DNA of 46,111 bases from Candidatus Anaeroferrophillacea bacterium. GTDB taxonomy: Bacteria > Desulfobacterota > Anaeroferrophillalia > Anaeroferrophillales > Anaeroferrophillaceae. Shown in pieces: positions 8,406 through 16,474 of the stretch. Position 1 is the first letter of the stretch. Each line of letters begins with the position of its first letter. The notes beneath the pieces were generated by a model. That model was not told where the DNA came from, did no database searches, and worked only from the letters and a program-made list of their open reading frames with translations. Both the position numbers and the translations under genes were made by a program. The DNA lies in the NCBI GenBank assembly GCA_016933675.1, contig JAFGAM010000018.1:1-46111 (forward strand), given 5' to 3'.

Positions 8406-9719
8406 AGACCCTGTTTCCCGTTGCTGGTGATCTCCTGGATTCTGGTTCCGGTCTCCTGAATTCTTCAGGTTAAACAGCTGCCGAACAACCTCCACCGGCA
8501 CCTGGTTGCCGTGTTCGGCTTCCTCCTTGAGCCGGGTGACCGGGGCATGGAGCAGCTTGTTGACGATGGCGCCGGCCATCGCCTCGATCTTTTTGCACTG
8601 TCTGGGGGACAAATCGCCCAGGCCGGCGATGGTCTTTTCCACTTCGGCGCCGGCGATCCCGGCCGCCAATCGGCGCAGCTCCTTGATCGTCGGGGTGACC
8701 TTCAGGGATTCGAGCCAGCCGGTGAACTTGTCCACCTCCAGGGCGACCAGCTCCTCGGCGCGTTCCGCCTCCTGCAGGCGCTGGTCGATGTTTTCCGCCA
8801 CCACCCCCTGGAGGTCGTCGACGTCATAGAGAAAGATGCCGTCCATCTCGTTGGCCGCCGGATCGATGTCCCGCGGCACAGCGATGTCAATGAGGAAGAT
8901 GGGGCGGTATCTGCGCTTCTTCAATGCCGGTGCCAGGTGCTCCGGGCGGATGAGATAGGTCGGCGAACCGGTGGAACTCAGGAGGATGTCGACCCGGTCA
9001 AGCTGGTTGTGGAAGTCACCGAACGCGATCGCGTGGCCGTCGAACTCCGCCGCCAGATCCCGCGCCCGGGCGTGGGTGCGGTTGGTCACCAGCACCCGGC
9101 GGACACCGTGGGTGATGAAGTGCCGCGCCGCCAGCTCGCACATCTCGCCGGCGCCTACCAGCATCACGGTTTTGTCGGTGAGATCCGCAAAGATCTTGCG
9201 TGCCAGCTCCACCGCGGCGTAGCTTACCGACACCGCGCTGCCGGCGATGTTGGTTTGCGTGCGCACCAGCTTGGCGGTCGAGAAGGCCCGGTGCATGAAT
9301 TTGTTCAGCACCTGGCCGGTAGCTTCGTGTTCCACCGCTAGGGCGTAGGCGTCCTTGAGCTGGCCGAGGATCTGCGGCTCGCCGACGACCATCGAATCGA
9401 GGCTCGCGGCGACCCGGAAAACGTGGCGCACCGCCTCGGCGTCGCGGAAGAAGTAGAGGTTGTCGGCAAATCGTGCCGCCGGCAGGTTGTGAAAGCCGGA
9501 AAGCCCGGCCACCAGCTTTTCCCGCGTGGCTTCCGGGTCGGCGCAGGTGGCGTAGAGCTCCACCCGGTTGCAGGTGGAAAGGATCATGATCTCGTGCAGG
9601 CCGGCGGCGGCACGCAGACCCTCGATGGCCGCGGGTACGGCATTGTCGGCGAAGGCGAGACACTCACGCACTTCAACCGGGGCGCTCCGGTGGTTGACTC
9701 CGAGGGCGATGATATGCAC
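8388..9719 (-). CDS. hemA: Glutamyl-tRNA reductase
   Basis: Reduces glutamyl-tRNA to glutamate-1-semialdehyde, the first step of the C5 tetrapyrrole pathway. The 443-residue protein has the GVNHRSAPVEVRE start, the nucleophilic Cys50 in LSTCNRVELYA, the GEPQILGQLKDAY block, a Rossmann motif VGAGEMCELAARH and the C-terminal dimerisation helix. The start is a GTG at 9719 with GAGGG nine bases upstream, eleven bases after the ccsB stop. The frame is open well upstream into ccsB and the tRNA, which is a shadow. The last 25 residues (NSGDRNQNPGDHQQRE and on) look like low-complexity sequence derived from the intergenic repeat. Confidence 0.96.
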   Translation of the reverse strand: MHIIALGVNHRSAPVEVRECLAFADNAVPAAIEGLRAAAGLHEIMILSTCNRVELYATCADPEATREKLVAGLSGFHNLPAARFADNLYFFRDAEAVRHVFRVAASLDSMVVGEPQILGQLKDAYALAVEHEATGQVLNKFMHRAFSTAKLVRTQTNIAGSAVSVSYAAVELARKIFADLTDKTVMLVGAGEMCELAARHFITHGVRRVLVTNRTHARARDLAAEFDGHAIAFGDFHNQLDRVDILLSSTGSPTYLIRPEHLAPALKKRRYRPIFLIDIAVPRDIDPAANEMDGIFLYDVDDLQGVVAENIDQRLQEAERAEELVALEVDKFTGWLESLKVTPTIKELRRLAAGIAGAEVEKTIAGLGDLSPRQCKKIEAMAGAIVNKLLHAPVTRLKEEAEHGNQVPVEVVRQLFNLKNSGDRNQNPGDHQQRETGSTTPDA

Positions 9720-9730
9720 GTCCGTAACCC

Positions 9731-10561
9731 TCAGAAAGACCCGTAGGTGTGCAGTCCGGTTAGCAGCAGGTTGACCCCGAGAAAGGTGAACATGATGGCG
9801 GCGAAACCGACGATCGACAGCACCGCCGCCCGGCGGCCGCGCCAGCCGACGGAGATGCGCCCGTGCAGCAGGGCGGCGTAGAGGAACCAGGTGATGAGTG
9901 ACCAGGTTTCCTTCGGATCCCAGCTCCAGTAGGCGCCCCAGGCCACCGAGGCCCACAGGGAGCCGGTGATGATGCCGAGCGTCAGTAGCGGGAAGCCGAT
10001 GCTCAGACTGATGTAGCTCAACTGATCGATCTTGCCCAGCGACGGCAGGCGGGTGAACAACCCTTTCACCTTTTTTCTTTTGATCAGCCGCTCCTGTAGC
10101 AGGTACATGATACCGAGCCCGCAGGTGACGGCGAGCATGGCATGGCCGGCGAAACTCAGCAGCACGTGCAACGGCATCCACAGGCTTTTGAGTACCGGCG
10201 GGTGCGGTTCCACCGGACGGATGATGAGCAGGGCCCAGAGGGTGATGATCACCGTCAGCGGGTTGATGAACGCCCCGAGAATGCTGACCCGGTTCCGGAG
10301 TGATACCCAGAGGTAGCAACCGGCGAGGAAGAGAGCGAAACAGGAGAGGGATTCGTGCAGCGAGGCCACCGGCAGGGCGTCGCTCTGTACCCCGCGGACG
10401 ACGAAGGCGGCGGCGTGGGCGACGAAACCGGCGATGAGCGCCGCGTTCTCCAACCGGCTGGTCCGGCGCGATGCCTGCCAGATCAGTCCGAAGCCGGCGG
10501 CCATGCCGATGACATAGCACAGCAGGGCGAGGGTGAGGAGGATGGTGTAGGAGGAATGCAT
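9731..10561 (-). CDS. ccsB: Cytochrome c biogenesis protein CcsB/ResC type
   Basis: An integral membrane haem-handling protein of the system II cytochrome c maturation pathway, 276 residues with about eight hydrophobic segments. The tryptophan-rich WWD-type signature is seen in WGAYWSWDPKETWSLITW, and conserved histidines lie in SLHESLSCF, PLHVLLSFAGH and LLHGRISVGW. The family is variously named CcsA, CcsB or ResC. The ATG at 10561 is chosen because everything upstream in the frame is tRNA and hairpin sequence. Its place ahead of hemA links haem supply to cytochrome c assembly. The partner ResB-like protein is not in the window. Confidence 0.92.
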   Translation of the reverse strand: MHSSYTILLTLALLCYVIGMAAGFGLIWQASRRTSRLENAALIAGFVAHAAAFVVRGVQSDALPVASLHESLSCFALFLAGCYLWVSLRNRVSILGAFINPLTVIITLWALLIIRPVEPHPPVLKSLWMPLHVLLSFAGHAMLAVTCGLGIMYLLQERLIKRKKVKGLFTRLPSLGKIDQLSYISLSIGFPLLTLGIITGSLWASVAWGAYWSWDPKETWSLITWFLYAALLHGRISVGWRGRRAAVLSIVGFAAIMFTFLGVNLLLTGLHTYGSF

Positions 10562-10611
10562 TGCCGACCCGGCAGCCCGGTTGGAATGACAGATACGAGC
10601 CGAAATGGAAA

Positions 10612-10631
10612 GAGCGGCGCCGCGGCCGCTC
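10612..10631 (-). other. Short GC-rich hairpin upstream of ccsB
   Basis: The minus strand reads GAGCGGCCGCGGCGCCGCTC followed by TTTCC: a seven-base stem with a short U-poor tail. It may be a weak terminator or a leader structure between the tRNA and ccsB. Confidence 0.4.
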
Positions 10632-10656
10632 TGTTTCCAAGGTGGAATCTCCGCCC

Positions 10657-10685
10657 CCCGTTGCCGGCGGGCTGCCGGCAACGGG
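10657..10685 (-). other. Perfect 12-bp hairpin between tRNA-Pro and ccsB
   Basis: Arms CCCGTTGCCGGC and GCCGGCAACGGG enclose the five-base loop AGCCC (minus-strand reading). The hairpin begins 44 bases after the tRNA 3 prime end. No T-run follows, so a classical intrinsic terminator is not supported. A processing or stabilising structure in a shared tRNA-ccsB transcript fits better. Confidence 0.6.
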
Positions 10686-10728
10686 ATTTCCGGCGGCGGT
10701 CTTCCTGAAGATCTGAAGAAACAAGAGA

Positions 10729-10805
10729 TGGTCGGGATGAGAGGATTTGAACCTCCGACCCCTGCGTCCCGAACGCAGTGCTCTACCGGACTGAGCCACA
10801 TCCCG
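10729..10805 (-). tRNA. tRNA-Pro, anticodon CGG
   Basis: The minus strand folds as a 77-base tRNA with encoded CCA. Acceptor arms CGGGATG and CATCCCG pair perfectly, with discriminator A. The D arm is GCTC...GAGC. The anticodon stem is CTGCG/CGCAG with loop TTCGGGA, giving anticodon CGG. The T arm contains GGTTCAAATCC. It reads proline codon CCG. A consensus promoter lies just upstream, and ccsB begins 167 bases downstream on the same strand. Confidence 0.97.
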
Positions 10806-10816
10806 ATTGGCCCGCT

Positions 10817-10845
10817 TTTATACGTGATTTCCGGCGGCCCGTCAA
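10817..10845 (-). promoter_or_regulatory. Sigma-70 promoter of tRNA-Pro
   Basis: On the minus strand TTGACG (10840-10845) is separated by exactly 17 bases from TATAAA (10817-10822). The predicted start at about 10810 lies five bases before the mature tRNA end. This may also be the main promoter of the ccsB-hem cluster, because no T-run terminator intervenes. Confidence 0.85.
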
Positions 10846-10917
10846 GGAAAATGTCACCCGCTGGGCGGCGGCGGCGGGGGAGAAAAGCCTTGACTAACGC
10901 GCGGCTGTTTGTGTATG

Positions 10918-11165
10918 CCTTGATGGCTTCAGAACCGCTCCGTCTTCTGCGTTGCCTGCCTGTGCGTGCCGCACGCGGACACGGTGGTGCCGGCTGATTC
11001 ATTCAGACGTACGGCAACGCCGCATCCCTCAGTAAGGAAGCGTCGCGAATCCGGGGTTTGTCGGGGCGACGAAGTGCGCGGTGATCAGGCGCCGGCAGTG
11101 GACGGGAGGAAGCGTCGTGAATCCGCGCCGGTCGGGGCTACCGGCCGGTTACGGGTGGTGCCACG
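10918..11165 (-). repeat. Dispersed intergenic element, copy D
   Basis: Read on the minus strand this segment begins TGGCACC, continues through two copies of CGGATTC(G/A)CGACGCTTCC (11108-11125 and 11036-11053), and ends with GCAGAAGACGGAGCGG followed by TTCTGAAGCCATCAA (10920-10945). The same order of blocks is found at 14500-14648 and 39227-39364. This copy ends about 75 bases before the tRNA -35 box and reads in the same direction as the tRNA. Confidence 0.7.
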
Positions 11166-11306
11166 CTTCATCGGTGTCTTTTGGCGGGCGGTACGGTTGC
11201 TTTATTAGCGGCGGTTACGGTTGCTTTGCTAGCGGTACAGCGGTGCCCCCGATAGTCAATATAATCACATTTCCGGCAACCGTGCCGGCCGCAAGGAGAC
11301 ATCCCG
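11166..11306 (+). promoter_or_regulatory. aspS upstream region with a -10-like box
   Basis: A direct repeat of about 24 bp (GCGGTTACGGTTGCTTT and on) occupies 11188-11211 and 11211-11235. A perfect TATAAT stands at 11260-11265, about 40 bases before the aspS start, but no good -35 box is placed 16-18 bases upstream. AAGGAG at 11293-11298 is the aspS ribosome site. The rest of the 10806-11306 gap is the dispersed element and the tRNA promoter. Confidence 0.45.
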
Positions 11307-13091
11307 GTGAATTCCGAACCGTCGACCCTCAGTACCGCCTATCGTACCCACACCTGCGGCGCCCTGCGCCCGGAGCAGATCGGTGCCCACGTTGCCCTTG
11401 CCGGCTGGGTGCAGAACTGGCGCGACCACGGCGGCGTGGTCTTCGTCGACCTGCGTGACCGTCACGGCCTGACCCAGGTGGTGTTCAACCCTGAAATCGC
11501 GCCCGATTCCCACCGCCTGGCGCACACCGTCCGCAGCGAGTTCGTCCTCCGGATTGAGGGCGAGGTGATCCCGCGGCCCGAGGGTACCGTCAATCCCTCG
11601 CTGCCCACCGGTGAGATCGAGGTCTCCGTGAATCGGGCCGAGATCCTCAATGCGGCGAAAACCCCGCCGTTCATGGTCGACGAACTCGGCGAGGTAGCGG
11701 AGAATCTCCGGCTTCAGTACCGCTATCTCGATCTGCGCCGCCAGCCGATGCAGCAGACGCTGATCTTCCGTCACCGGCTTACCACCCTGGTGCGTGCCTT
11801 CCTCGACCAGTGGGGCTTCCTCGACCTCGAGACCCCCATGCTGACCAAAAGCACCCCCGAGGGGGCGCGGGACTATCTGGTGCCGAGCCGCACCCACCCG
11901 GGACATTTCTTCGCGCTGCCGCAGTCGCCGCAGCTCTTCAAACAGCTTTTCATGGTCGCCGGCTTCGACCGCTACTTCCAGATCACCCGCTGTTTCCGCG
12001 ATGAGGATCTGCGTGCCGACCGCCAGCCGGAATTCACCCAGATCGACATGGAGATGTCCTTCGTCGAGCCCGAGGACATCTACCGTCTGATTGAGGAGAT
12101 GATGGCCGGGATCTTCAAAAAGCTCATGGATATCGAGTTGCCGCGGCCCTTCGCCCGGCTGACCTACACCGAGGCCATGGACCGCTGCGGTCTCGACGCC
12201 CCCGACATTCGCTTCGACCTGCCGCTGGTGGATCTCGGCGGGGTGTTCGCCGATACCGAATTCAAGGTGTTTCGCGGCGTCCTCGATACCGGCGGCATCA
12301 TCAAAGGCCTCAACCTCAAGGGTGGCGCGCGGCTGTCGCGCAAGGAGATCGACGACCTCCTCGAAGTGGTCAAGGTCTACGGCGCCAGGGGGCTGGCATG
12401 GATCAAGGTGAGTGCCGAGGGCTGGCAGTCGCCCATCGTCAAGTTCTTCAGTGACGACGAGAGCCGGGCGCTGGGCGAGCGTATGGGCGCCGTACCCGGC
12501 GACCTGCTGCTCTTCGTCGCCGACAAGGCGGCCATTGCCAACGAGGCCCTCGGTCGCCTGCGGGTGCATCTGGCAAAGATGACCGGCCTCATCGACGAGG
12601 AGGCGTTTTCCTTCTGCTGGGTTACCGACTTCCCGCTGCTGGAATACGACGCCGGCGAGCGGCGCCACGTCGCCATTCACCATCCCTTCACCGCGCCCCG
12701 GGACGAGGACGTCGCCCTGCTGGAGAGCGATCCCGGGGATGTCCGGGCCAAGGCCTACGACCTAGTGCTCAACGGCATCGAGGTGGGTGGCGGCAGCATC
12801 CGGATCCACCGGCGCGAGGTGCAGGAGAAGATGTTTTCGCTGCTCAACATCGGCGACGAGGAAGCGCGGGAGAAGTTCGGCTTCCTGCTCGATGCCCTGG
12901 AATACGGCGCCCCGCCCCACGGCGGCATTGCCTTCGGCCTCGACCGGCTGGTGATGCTGCTCCAGCGGCTGGATTCCATCCGCGACGTCATCGCCTTCCC
13001 CAAGACCCAGAAGGCCACCTGCCTGCTGACCGGTGCGCCTTCCACGGTGCAGGCGCGACAGCTCCGGGATCTGGGGATCAAGCCGGCGTGA
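11307..13091 (+). CDS. aspS: Aspartyl-tRNA synthetase, probably non-discriminating (Asp/Asn)
   Basis: A class II aminoacyl-tRNA synthetase of 594 residues that charges tRNA with aspartate. The OB-fold anticodon domain opens the protein ([15 protein letters not shown]). Motif 2 lies in [16 protein letters not shown] and motif 3 in [13 protein letters not shown], and the bacterial GAD insertion domain is present. Two specificity markers resemble non-discriminating enzymes: His rather than Leu after WRD in the OB fold, and Gly in RPEGTVNP where discriminating enzymes tend to have a larger residue. This predicts mischarging of tRNA-Asn, to be corrected by a GatCAB amidotransferase not seen here. 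The GTG start has AAGGAG eight bases upstream. Confidence 0.95.
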   Translation: MNSEPSTLSTAYRTHTCGALRPEQIGAHVALAGWVQNWRDHGGVVFVDLRDRHGLTQVVFNPEIAPDSHRLAHTVRSEFVLRIEGEVIPRPEGTVNPSLPTGEIEVSVNRAEILNAAKTPPFMVDELGEVAENLRLQYRYLDLRRQPMQQTLIFRHRLTTLVRAFLDQWGFLDLETPMLTKSTPEGARDYLVPSRTHPGHFFALPQSPQLFKQLFMVAGFDRYFQITRCFRDEDLRADRQPEFTQIDMEMSFVEPEDIYRLIEEMMAGIFKKLMDIELPRPFARLTYTEAMDRCGLDAPDIRFDLPLVDLGGVFADTEFKVFRGVLDTGGIIKGLNLKGGARLSRKEIDDLLEVVKVYGARGLAWIKVSAEGWQSPIVKFFSDDESRALGERMGAVPGDLLLFVADKAAIANEALGRLRVHLAKMTGLIDEEAFSFCWVTDFPLLEYDAGERRHVAIHHPFTAPRDEDVALLESDPGDVRAKAYDLVLNGIEVGGGSIRIHRREVQEKMFSLLNIGDEEAREKFGFLLDALEYGAPPHGGIAFGLDRLVMLLQRLDSIRDVIAFPKTQKATCLLTGAPSTVQARQLRDLGIKPA

Positions 13092-13129
13092 CGGCGGCGG
13101 ACGCGGCCTCGATTCTTCCCGGCAGCGCG

Positions 13130-13170
13130 GGGCGCTGACGCCTGACGCCTGACGGCCGATTTCTGAATTG
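13130..13170. repeat. Intergenic GTCAGGAG-type repeat, copy 3
   Basis: The gap between aspS and the leuC-type gene contains GCTGACGCCTGACGCCTGACG, with the TGACGCC unit in tandem, at about 13135-13155. It is the reverse complement of the type seen at 4124-4152 and 8365-8401. Confidence 0.5.
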
Positions 13171-13194
13171 TGAAAAAACGGGAGAAAATGATCG

Positions 13195-14451
13195 ATGGCA
13201 GAAACCCTGGTTGAAAAGATCCTTTCCGCCCACGCCGGCCGCAAGCTGGCCGCCGGCGACATCGCTGTTTGCACCGTGGACGTCTGCCTGACCCAGGACG
13301 GCACCGGCCCCCTGGCGGTACGCCAGATCGAGAAACTCGGCATCGACAAGATCAGGAACCCGGCGCGCACGGTGCTGTTCATCGACCACGCGGCGCCCAG
13401 CCCGCGGCGCGAACTTTCCAACGATCATATGCTGCTGCGTGCCTTTGCCGAAAAGACCGGCGCCGAGCTCTCGGACATCGGTGACGGCGTCTGCCACCAG
13501 GTGATCATGGAACGCCACCTGAATCCCGGTGAGGTACTCATCGGCGCCGACTCCCACACCTGTACCGGCGGCGCCATCGGCGCCTTCGCCACCGGCATGG
13601 GCTCCACCGACGTCGGCGTCGGCATCGCCCTGGGCAAGACCTGGCTCAGGGTGCCCGAAACCCTGAAGTTTGTCGTCCGCGGTGATTTTGTCCCCGGGGT
13701 GTACGCCAAGGATTTGATTCTCCACATCATCGGCATGATCGGCGCCGACGGCGCCACCTACAAGGCGATGGAATTCGCCGGCGCGACGATCGATAAGATG
13801 ACCGTGCCCGAGCGCATGGTGCTCTCCAACATGGCGGTGGAAGCCGGCGCCAAGTGCGGCCTTATCGCCAGCGACGAAAACACCCGCCGCTTTCTCGCCG
13901 AAATGGGCCGCGAGGAGAAATACCGCCCGCTGGCGGCGGATGCCGACGCAGTCTACGAGAAGGTGTACGAGATCGATGCCGCCGCCATCGTGCCCACGGT
14001 GTCCTTCCCGCACACGGTGGACAACACCCGCACCATCGACCACTCCGACTGCCGTGAGCTCACCATCCAGCAGGTATTCATCGGCACCTGCACCAACGGG
14101 CGCATCGAGGACCTGCGCATCGCGGCGAAGATTCTGGCCGGGAAGAAGGTACACCACGGCACCCGACTCATCGTCACTCCGGCGTCGCGCCGGGTCTACG
14201 GCCAGGCCCTTGACGAGGGGCTTTTGAAGATCTTCAACGATGCCGGGGCCTCCATCAACACCCCCGGCTGCGGCGCCTGTGTCGGCGTGCATCAGGGGAT
14301 CCTGGGCGACGGGGAACGCTGCCTCGCGACCCAGAACCGCAACTTCCAGGGCCGTATGGGCAACGTCGAGGGTTTTATCTATCTCGGTTCGCCGGCCACC
14401 GCCGCCGCCACCGCCATCGCGGGGAAGTTGGCCGATCCGCGGACGTATTGA
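13195..14451 (+). CDS. leuC: Aconitase-family large subunit (3-isopropylmalate dehydratase / aconitase LeuC type)
   Basis: The large subunit of a two-subunit iron-sulfur hydro-lyase, 418 residues. The three cluster ligands are Cys299 in GTCTNGR and Cys359 and Cys362 in PGCGACVG. Other family motifs are GADSHTCTGGAIGAFATG and DGATYKAMEF. Length and motifs match the LeuC2/homoaconitase group shared by archaea and many anaerobic bacteria. Leucine synthesis would be the default reading. However, the gene is followed by its small subunit and then directly by isocitrate dehydrogenase, with no leuA or leuB in sight. Citrate/isocitrate isomerisation is therefore a serious alternative. GGGAG at 13180-13184 is the likely ribosome site. 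Confidence 0.85.
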   Translation: MAETLVEKILSAHAGRKLAAGDIAVCTVDVCLTQDGTGPLAVRQIEKLGIDKIRNPARTVLFIDHAAPSPRRELSNDHMLLRAFAEKTGAELSDIGDGVCHQVIMERHLNPGEVLIGADSHTCTGGAIGAFATGMGSTDVGVGIALGKTWLRVPETLKFVVRGDFVPGVYAKDLILHIIGMIGADGATYKAMEFAGATIDKMTVPERMVLSNMAVEAGAKCGLIASDENTRRFLAEMGREEKYRPLAADADAVYEKVYEIDAAAIVPTVSFPHTVDNTRTIDHSDCRELTIQQVFIGTCTNGRIEDLRIAAKILAGKKVHHGTRLIVTPASRRVYGQALDEGLLKIFNDAGASINTPGCGACVGVHQGILGDGERCLATQNRNFQGRMGNVEGFIYLGSPATAAATAIAGKLADPRTY

Positions 14452-14499
14452 TGGTGAAACCCGACGGTGTCCGGAACAACTGCTGAGATAAACCCATAG

Positions 14500-14648
14500 G
14501 GAATGGCACCCCGGGGGTGATGCATGAATCGCCTCCCCAGATTACCGGTGCTTCCTTACCTGATGGATGAGGGCGGTGTCACCGTGCGTTGAACGACCCG
14601 GGTTGAGGCACAATGAAGAAGACGGAGCGGTTACGAAGCCGCCAAACG
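14500..14648 (+). repeat. Dispersed intergenic element, copy A
   Basis: Blocks in order: GGAATGGCACCCC (14500), CCAGATTACCGGTGCTTCC and TTACCTGA (about 14537-14563), GAAGAAGACGGAGCGG (14615-14630) and TTACGAAGCCGCCAA (14631-14645). The same blocks in the same order occur at 39227-39364, and reversed at 10918-11165. The 3 prime end of the element lies 20 bases before the start of the small subunit gene, so the element forms most of its leader. Confidence 0.75.
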
Positions 14649-14665
14649 TGAGGAGAACGATAGAC

Positions 14666-15160
14666 ATGCTGCAAGGAAAAGCCTGGCTCTTCGGTGACGA
14701 TATCAGCACCGACCACATCGCCCCCGGGCGCCTCTTCCATCTGCGTTCCAACCTGCCCGAGCTGGCCAAACATGTGCTCGAGGATGCCCGGTCGGAGTTC
14801 GCCGGGGAGATGAGTGCGGGGGATTTCGTCGTCGGCGGGCGCAACTTCGGTCTCGGTTCGAGCCGCGAGCACGCCCCGACGATCATCAAACTGGCCGGGG
14901 TGAGCGCGGTGGTGGCCAAGTCATTTGCGCGGATCTTCTTCCGCAATGCCATCAACGTCGGCCTGCCGGTGGTCATCTGCGATACCGACCGGATAAAAGA
15001 GCATGACAAACTGGAGGTCGATCTTGCCGCCGGGGTGCTGCGCAACGTGACCCGGGGCTATGAGGAATCGTTTCCCGCCCTGCCGCCGGTGATGACTGCC
15101 ATCCTGCAGGAGGGTGGCCTGGTGCCCTACGTGCAGAAGCACGGTGACCTGGAGATATGA
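14666..15160 (+). CDS. leuD: Aconitase-family small subunit (3-isopropylmalate dehydratase / aconitase LeuD type)
   Basis: The swivel-domain subunit that recognises substrate and pairs with the upstream large subunit. The 164-residue protein has the standard [12 protein letters not shown] start and [14 protein letters not shown] loop. The specificity loop after PGR reads LFHLRS (residues 23-28). Isopropylmalate enzymes usually have a hydrophobic YLVY-like loop here, whereas homoaconitases have YLR followed by T or S. Arg27 therefore hints at a substrate with an extra carboxylate, such as citrate or homocitrate. Start chosen at the ATG with GAGGAG ten bases upstream. The stop overlaps the first in-frame ATG of the isocitrate dehydrogenase frame, so the two genes are tightly linked. 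Confidence 0.87.
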   Translation: MLQGKAWLFGDDISTDHIAPGRLFHLRSNLPELAKHVLEDARSEFAGEMSAGDFVVGGRNFGLGSSREHAPTIIKLAGVSAVVAKSFARIFFRNAINVGLPVVICDTDRIKEHDKLEVDLAAGVLRNVTRGYEESFPALPPVMTAILQEGGLVPYVQKHGDLEI

Positions 15161-15174
15161 TGGAGGGTCTTGGC

Positions 15175-16401
15175 ATGACCGCGGACGGAACCCTGATCGG
15201 CTACGCCGACGGAAGATATGAAGTACCCGACAATCCGGTGATCGGCTGCCTGGCCGGGGACGGTATCGGGCCCGACATCTGGGCCGCCACCCGGCCGGTG
15301 CTGGACGCCGCGGTGGAGATCGCCTACGGCGGCCGCCGGCGGCTTGCCTGGCGCCCCTTGGCGGCGGGCGAGGCGGCCTACACCGATACCGGTTCCTACC
15401 TGCCGGAGGAGACCCTTGCCGCGCTGGCCGAATGCCGGGTGTCCATCAAGGGTCCCCTGGCGACCCCGGTGGGCGGCGGTATTCGCAGCCTCAACGTCGC
15501 TTTGCGCCACCATTTCGATCTCTACGCCTGCATTCGGCCGGTGCGTTACTATGAAGGGGTGCCCAACCCCATGAAGCGCCCCGACCTGCTGGATGTGGTG
15601 ATCTTCCGCGAGAATACCGAGGACGTCTACGCCGGCATCGAGTGGGAGTCCGACTCGGTGGAGGCGAACCGGGTGATCGATTTCCTGCGTACAAAGCTGG
15701 GGGCGACCATTCGCGAGCACTCCGGCATCGGGATCAAGCCCATGAGTCCCCTGGGCTGCAAGCGGCTGGTGCGTCGGGCGATTCAGTATGCCCTGGACAA
15801 CGGCTGCCGGGTGGTGACCCTGGTACACAAGGGCAACATCATGAAATTTACCGAGGGCGCCTTCCGTCAGTGGGGCTACGAGGTGGCGGCGGCGGAGTTC
15901 GGCGACCGGGTGATCACCGAGGACGAGGTTTATCGCGACCACGGCGGCGAGATCCCCGCCGGTAAGGTGATGATCAACGACCGCATCGCCGATGCTATCT
16001 TCCAGCAGCTCCTGCTGCGGCCGGCGGAGTACGATGTGCTCGCCGCGCCCAACCTGAACGGCGACTACCTTTCCGACGCCTGCGCCGCCCAGGTCGGCGG
16101 CCTCGGCATGGCTCCCGGCGCCAACGTCGGTGACGGCGTCGCCATCTTCGAGGCGACCCACGGCACCGCGCCGAAATATGCCGGGCTCGACCGGGTGAAC
16201 CCCGGCTCGCTCATCCTGTCCGGGAAGATGCTGCTCGATTTCCTCGGCTGGCGCGATGCCGGTACCCTGGTGGAAACCGCCCTGCAGCGGGCCATCGCCG
16301 CGAAACAGGTGACCTACGATCTGGCGCGTCAGATGGAGGGGGCCACCGAGATCTCCTGTTCCGCCTTCGGGGCGCGGATCATCGCCGCCATGAAGGAGTG
16401 A
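15175..16401 (+). CDS. icd: NADP-dependent isocitrate dehydrogenase
   Basis: Oxidative decarboxylation of isocitrate to 2-oxoglutarate. The 408-residue protein follows the bacterial homodimeric type: GDGIGPDIW, the substrate and phosphorylation loop [72 protein letters not shown] and [13 protein letters not shown]. These match Escherichia coli Icd closely and distinguish it from LeuB. Two in-frame ATGs lie at 15157 and 15160, but GGAGGG (15162-15167) sits seven bases before the ATG at 15175, which I take as the start. Its position directly after the two aconitase-family subunits suggests a TCA-cycle module. Confidence 0.94.
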   Translation: MTADGTLIGYADGRYEVPDNPVIGCLAGDGIGPDIWAATRPVLDAAVEIAYGGRRRLAWRPLAAGEAAYTDTGSYLPEETLAALAECRVSIKGPLATPVGGGIRSLNVALRHHFDLYACIRPVRYYEGVPNPMKRPDLLDVVIFRENTEDVYAGIEWESDSVEANRVIDFLRTKLGATIREHSGIGIKPMSPLGCKRLVRRAIQYALDNGCRVVTLVHKGNIMKFTEGAFRQWGYEVAAAEFGDRVITEDEVYRDHGGEIPAGKVMINDRIADAIFQQLLLRPAEYDVLAAPNLNGDYLSDACAAQVGGLGMAPGANVGDGVAIFEATHGTAPKYAGLDRVNPGSLILSGKMLLDFLGWRDAGTLVETALQRAIAAKQVTYDLARQMEGATEISCSAFGARIIAAMKE

Positions 16402-16474
16402 CGGACAGGCTGGTTACCGGACCGTCATCCTTGCGGCAGTTTGACTCGTCGGCAGCAGTCGGGTAACGTGTCAT

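Noticed and set aside
9720-10799. An N-terminal extension of hemA upstream through ccsB and the tRNA
   Set aside because: The upstream part is out of frame with ccsB and overlaps the tRNA. The GTG at 9719 with a ribosome site gives the standard HemA N-terminus.
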